From NCBI GenBank assembly GCA_031254715.1, contig JAIRTY010000695.1, positions 1-10,482 on the forward strand: DNA of 10,482 nucleotides, in the 5' to 3' direction. Position 1 is the stretch's first letter. Every line of letters starts with the position of its first letter. Both the position numbers and the translations under genes were made by a program. Source of the stretch: Nocardiopsaceae bacterium (GTDB lineage Bacteria; Actinomycetota; Actinomycetes; Streptosporangiales; Streptosporangiaceae). The notes beneath the pieces were generated by a model. It searched no databases. It was not told where the DNA came from and was given only the letters and a program-made list of their open reading frames with translations. This document shows positions 6,137-10,482 of the stretch, in pieces.

Positions 6137-6862
6137 TTAATATCCTCCCGCGCCGCCGCCGATGACCGCGTCGCCCGCTGAGCGCTTCTCCGCTTGCCGC
6201 GGCCCGGCGGCGCTGCTTTCCCGGCGGTCCTGCCGGGCCAGGGCCGTCACCGAGCCACCCGTGTCGTTCATCCGTACCACGAACGGCCGCACCGGCGTGT
6301 AGCGGATCACGCTGAGGGAGCAGGGATCCACCTGGATGCGCTGGCACAGATCGAGATGCAGCCCCAGGGCGTCCGCCAGCACCGCCTTGATCACGTCCCC
6401 GTGAGAGCAGATGAGATAGGCCGCGTCCGGGCCGAGCCGGTCGTTCCAGCCGCGGACCGCGCTCACCGCCCGGTGCTGGACGTCGCGCAGGGATTCCCCG
6501 TCCTTTCCCGGGAACCGCACGGCGCTGGGATGATCCTGGACCACCCGCCACAGCCGTTCCCTGGCAAGCTGCTTCAGCGGCTTGCCGGTCCAGTCCCCGT
6601 AGCTCACCTCGGCGAACTGCTCATCCCCGTGGACGGCCGCCGGGTGGCCATCCCGGGCAGCCGCGATTATCTCCGCGGTCTGCCTGCACCGCTCCAGCGG
6701 GCTGGTGACGATCGCGTCCAGCGGCACCTGCGCCAGCCGGGCAGCGACGGCCGCGGCCTGGCCGCGACCGCGATCGTCCAGGAAGATGCCCGGCATACGG
6801 CCGGTGAGCACCTTGCCGGTACCCGCGGTCAGGCCGTGCCGGACCAGCAGAACCAACGTCAC
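6137..6862 (-). CDS. Histidine phosphatase / phosphoglycerate mutase-family phosphomutase (MSMEG_4193 type, TIGR03848)
   Basis: Member of the histidine phosphatase superfamily, which works through a phospho-histidine; the natural substrate is unknown. In 241 residues the active-site parts are in order: RHG with nucleophile His9 (VRHGLTAG), Arg58 in SPLERCRQT, acid Glu85 in FAEVSYGDW, and His154 in CSHGDVIK. The family signature VLTGRMPGIFLDDRG (18-32) is also clear. Residues after about 205 form a charged, Gly/Ala-rich tail that is probably disordered. The start is a GTG with no good Shine-Dalgarno, but TAGAGT lies seven bases upstream, so leaderless translation is plausible. The stop is two bases from the DUF3090 ATG. 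The gene follows the maleylpyruvate isomerase-type gene by 57 bases. The family usually occurs beside DUF3090 and the SCO1664-type protein, as here. It might act as a phosphatase rather than a mutase; sequence alone does not decide. Confidence 0.93.
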   Translation of the reverse strand: MTLVLLVRHGLTAGTGKVLTGRMPGIFLDDRGRGQAAAVAARLAQVPLDAIVTSPLERCRQTAEIIAAARDGHPAAVHGDEQFAEVSYGDWTGKPLKQLARERLWRVVQDHPSAVRFPGKDGESLRDVQHRAVSAVRGWNDRLGPDAAYLICSHGDVIKAVLADALGLHLDLCQRIQVDPCSLSVIRYTPVRPFVVRMNDTGGSVTALARQDRRESSAAGPRQAEKRSAGDAVIGGGAGGY

Positions 6863-6869
6863 GTCCCCG

Positions 6870-6875
6870 ACTCTA
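6870..6875 (-). promoter_or_regulatory. Candidate leaderless -10 element for the three-gene set
   Basis: The minus strand reads TAGAGT, a TANNNT match, then seven bases, then the phosphomutase GTG. That spacing would place transcription start at or within a base of the start codon, as for actinobacterial leaderless genes. No clear -35 hexamer is seen at 16-18 bases. The weak ribosome site and the 57-base gap after the preceding gene add some support. Confidence 0.4.
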
Positions 6876-6919
6876 GGCCGTCAGCGGCTCCGCGGCGAAA
6901 AGCGCGGGGGCAGCCAGGT

Positions 6920-7705
6920 TCAGTCGGTGGGCGCCCAGCTCGTCAGCTGCGTCACCAGCTCGCGGTCACCCGCGATCCGGACCGTCCCGGCCGGCTCCCT
7001 GCCGTACAGGAACAGCAGCAGGTCGCTGGCTGACCCGCCGAGCGCGGCCGTCCGTTCCTGGCCAGGCCCGGGCCCGTCCTCCGCCAGCAGCGCCGCCCCG
7101 TCCGGGCGCAGGCCGATCAGCCAGTACCCGCCGTCGTCGGCGCGCAGCTCGACCCGGCCCGGCGCGTGCGGCCAGGCCTTACCGGGGTCCTTCGCCCAGC
7201 CGGGCACGGCGCCCAGGCCGACGGTGATGAACTCGGCCACCCCGTCGGCGGCGGCGTCCGCCGGCAGCGGCTCGGTCTGCCCGATGGCCTGCTGCGCGTC
7301 GCGGGCGTGGACGGCGGCCTCGTGCACCTGATGGCGCGCTACCGCCCCGCTGGTCTGGGGGTCCGGCGATGACTGCCACCAGGTCCAGCAGCCACGGTCC
7401 GGGCCGGCCTCGGTCAGCGCCGCGAGCAGCGTCTGCGTCGAAGTGGCCGACCAGGCCAGCGGGTCGCCGGACGGCACCCGGTCAGGGACCTGGTCATCGC
7501 CGGGCGGCGGCTGACCGGGCCCGGCCGCCACCACGGCCGCCCAGAAGCGCTGCACCTCGCCCAGGTGCGCGAGGAGGTCGGCCACGGACCAGTCGGGGCA
7601 GCCGGGCACCGGCGTGCCGGGCGGGGCCTGCCCTGCGGCGGCCAGGAACGCAGCCGACCGGTCCGCGATCTGATCCAGCAGCCGGGAGAAGGAAGGCGTC
7701 TGCAT
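6920..7705 (-). CDS. Maleylpyruvate isomerase-family mycothiol-dependent enzyme (DinB-like)
   Basis: Two-domain protein of the family named after mycothiol-dependent maleylpyruvate isomerase; most members have no known substrate. Of 261 residues, 1-140 form the DinB-like metal-binding four-helix domain. His47 (LLAHLGEVQRFW), Glu129 and His133 (RHQVHEAAVHARDA) match the His / Glu-x3-His metal site of the family. The C-terminal part (about 160-255), ending in SASDLLLFLYGREPAGTVRIAGD, is the usual SCP2-like domain. The ATG at 7705 has AGGAGG just upstream (7711-7716), lying between the ATPase stop and this start. Only 12 bases separate it from the ABC ATPase, so co-transcription with the transporter is likely. 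It could have no mycothiol-dependent activity, since many relatives are annotated by homology only. Confidence 0.9.
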   Translation of the reverse strand: MQTPSFSRLLDQIADRSAAFLAAAGQAPPGTPVPGCPDWSVADLLAHLGEVQRFWAAVVAAGPGQPPPGDDQVPDRVPSGDPLAWSATSTQTLLAALTEAGPDRGCWTWWQSSPDPQTSGAVARHQVHEAAVHARDAQQAIGQTEPLPADAAADGVAEFITVGLGAVPGWAKDPGKAWPHAPGRVELRADDGGYWLIGLRPDGAALLAEDGPGPGQERTAALGGSASDLLLFLYGREPAGTVRIAGDRELVTQLTSWAPTD

Positions 7706-7717
7706 GACTCCCTCCTA

Positions 7718-9877
<2,160 letters not shown>

Positions 9878-9909
9878 CCGCGGGCTCCTCAGCTAGCCGG
9901 GTGGACGGG

Positions 9910-10482
9910 TCAGCGGCGCCGCAGCCGCACGTCGAGCGAGTCGCGCAGCGCGTCGCCGACGAGGTTGCAGGCCATCACCACGAGCACGATGCACGCCCCG
10001 ACCGGGAAGACCAGCCACCAGTAGCCGTTCTGCAGGAGGGAGATGCCGTTGGACAGCATGTCGCCCCAGTCCTGGGTCGGGTAGTGCAGCCCGAAGCCGA
10101 GGAACCCGAGGGCGGCCACCGCGAGGATGGCGTCCGCCACGTTGAACGTGACGTTGACGATCATGACTCCGAGCGCGTTCGGGAGCAGGTGTCGGCGGAT
10201 CAGCCGCCACCGGCCCGCCCCGGCCGTGCGGGCCGCCGCCACGAAGTCCCTGACCCGGAGCGTGAGCACCTCGCCCCGCACCAGCCGGGCCGGCACCAGC
10301 CAGGTGAAGGCGCCGATGATGAGGCTCAGGCCGAGCACCGACGCGCCGTACTTGACGGCCACGATCAGCACGATGAACAGGAACGGAATGGACAGGAAGA
10401 CGTCCACCACCCGCATCATCACCGAGTCAAGGAACCCGCCGGCCAGGCCGGCCACCGCCCCCCACAGCGCGCCGATGACGAT
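9910..10482 (-). CDS. Peptide ABC transporter permease, DppC/OppC type (5' end outside window)
   Basis: Integral membrane subunit of the importer served by the fused ATPase. The frame stays open to the window edge, so only the last 190 residues are visible and the start lies beyond 10482; the GTG at 10455 is internal to the fold. About five hydrophobic segments are seen, including FLFIVLIVAVKYG, VLGLSLIIGAFTWLV and LVFPVGACIVLVVMACNLV. The EAA loop that contacts the ATPase is clear: RDFVAAARTAGAGRWRLIRRHLLPN, with the conserved Gly and the I-x-x-x-x-LPN end. The C-terminal GDALRDSLDVRLRRR is typical of DppC/OppC. Other transporter genes (DppB-type permease, binding protein) would be expected just beyond the right edge. 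The stop at 9910 is 32 bases before the ATPase ATG. Confidence 0.93.
   Translation of the reverse strand: MVIGALWGAVAGLAGGFLDSVMMRVVDVFLSIPFLFIVLIVAVKYGASVLGLSLIIGAFTWLVPARLVRGEVLTLRVRDFVAAARTAGAGRWRLIRRHLLPNALGVMIVNVTFNVADAILAVAALGFLGFGLHYPTQDWGDMLSNGISLLQNGYWWLVFPVGACIVLVVMACNLVGDALRDSLDVRLRRR

Noticed and set aside
5325..6140. Plus-strand open frame across the DUF3090 and kinase-like junction
   Set aside because: It runs antisense to two conserved genes and through the G/C repeat; composition is unlike protein.
6863..6919. Small gene or terminator between the isomerase-type gene and the phosphomutase
   Set aside because: The 57-base gap holds only weak, interrupted pairings and no coding signal. 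The only notable element is the -10-like hexamer already listed.

Overview
The window is very GC-rich DNA from a high-GC actinobacterium (Actinomycetota). The evidence is the third-position G/C bias, the GTG starts, the maleylpyruvate-isomerase-type mycothiol-dependent enzyme, and above all the gene set. MetH next to a PAC2-family protein, followed by the DUF3090 / MSMEG_4193-type phosphomutase / SCO1664-type kinase-like trio, is a neighbourhood known from Mycobacterium and Streptomyces. The genus cannot be fixed from sequence alone. A Streptosporangiales- or Frankia-like lineage would fit the base composition, but that is a guess.

Layout, left to right. Positions 1-124 are non-coding or unassigned and hold G/C-run repeats just past the end of metH. 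Positions 125-3595 (minus) are cobalamin-dependent methionine synthase, complete with all four modules. A divergent intergenic region of about 160 bases contains candidate -10 elements and a strong G/C hairpin. The PAC2-family gene (plus) runs to 4623; its start is puzzling because the family's usual start position reads GCG behind a perfect Shine-Dalgarno sequence. It converges on the minus-strand kinase-like gene (4685-5470) across a hairpin that probably terminates both. Further right on the minus strand are DUF3090 (5532-6134), the phosphomutase (6137-6862), a maleylpyruvate isomerase-type enzyme (6920-7705), a fused two-domain oligopeptide ABC ATPase (7718-9877) and the 3' part of a DppC-type permease (9910 to the edge).

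How the genes may work together. The six minus-strand genes from the right edge to 4685 are closely spaced and could be one transcript: peptide importer, then mycothiol-dependent enzyme, then the three-gene system. A -10-like TAGAGT seven bases before the phosphomutase GTG suggests the trio may also have its own leaderless promoter. The trio is conserved across actinobacteria, and I know of no established function for it. In Mycobacterium and Streptomyces it lies close to mshC (mycothiol ligase). Here mshC is absent from the interval, but a mycothiol-dependent-type enzyme lies directly upstream. A role near mycothiol or inositol-phosphate chemistry is a hypothesis only.

Most distinctive local features: a repeat (CTGGCTCGGGGGGAC ... 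CCCCACACCCCCCC) present twice in the same orientation at the 3' ends of two minus-strand genes, one copy apparently read into the DUF3090 reading frame as a non-conserved tail; the defective-looking PAC2 start; and the fused ATPase with two complete four-cysteine motifs.
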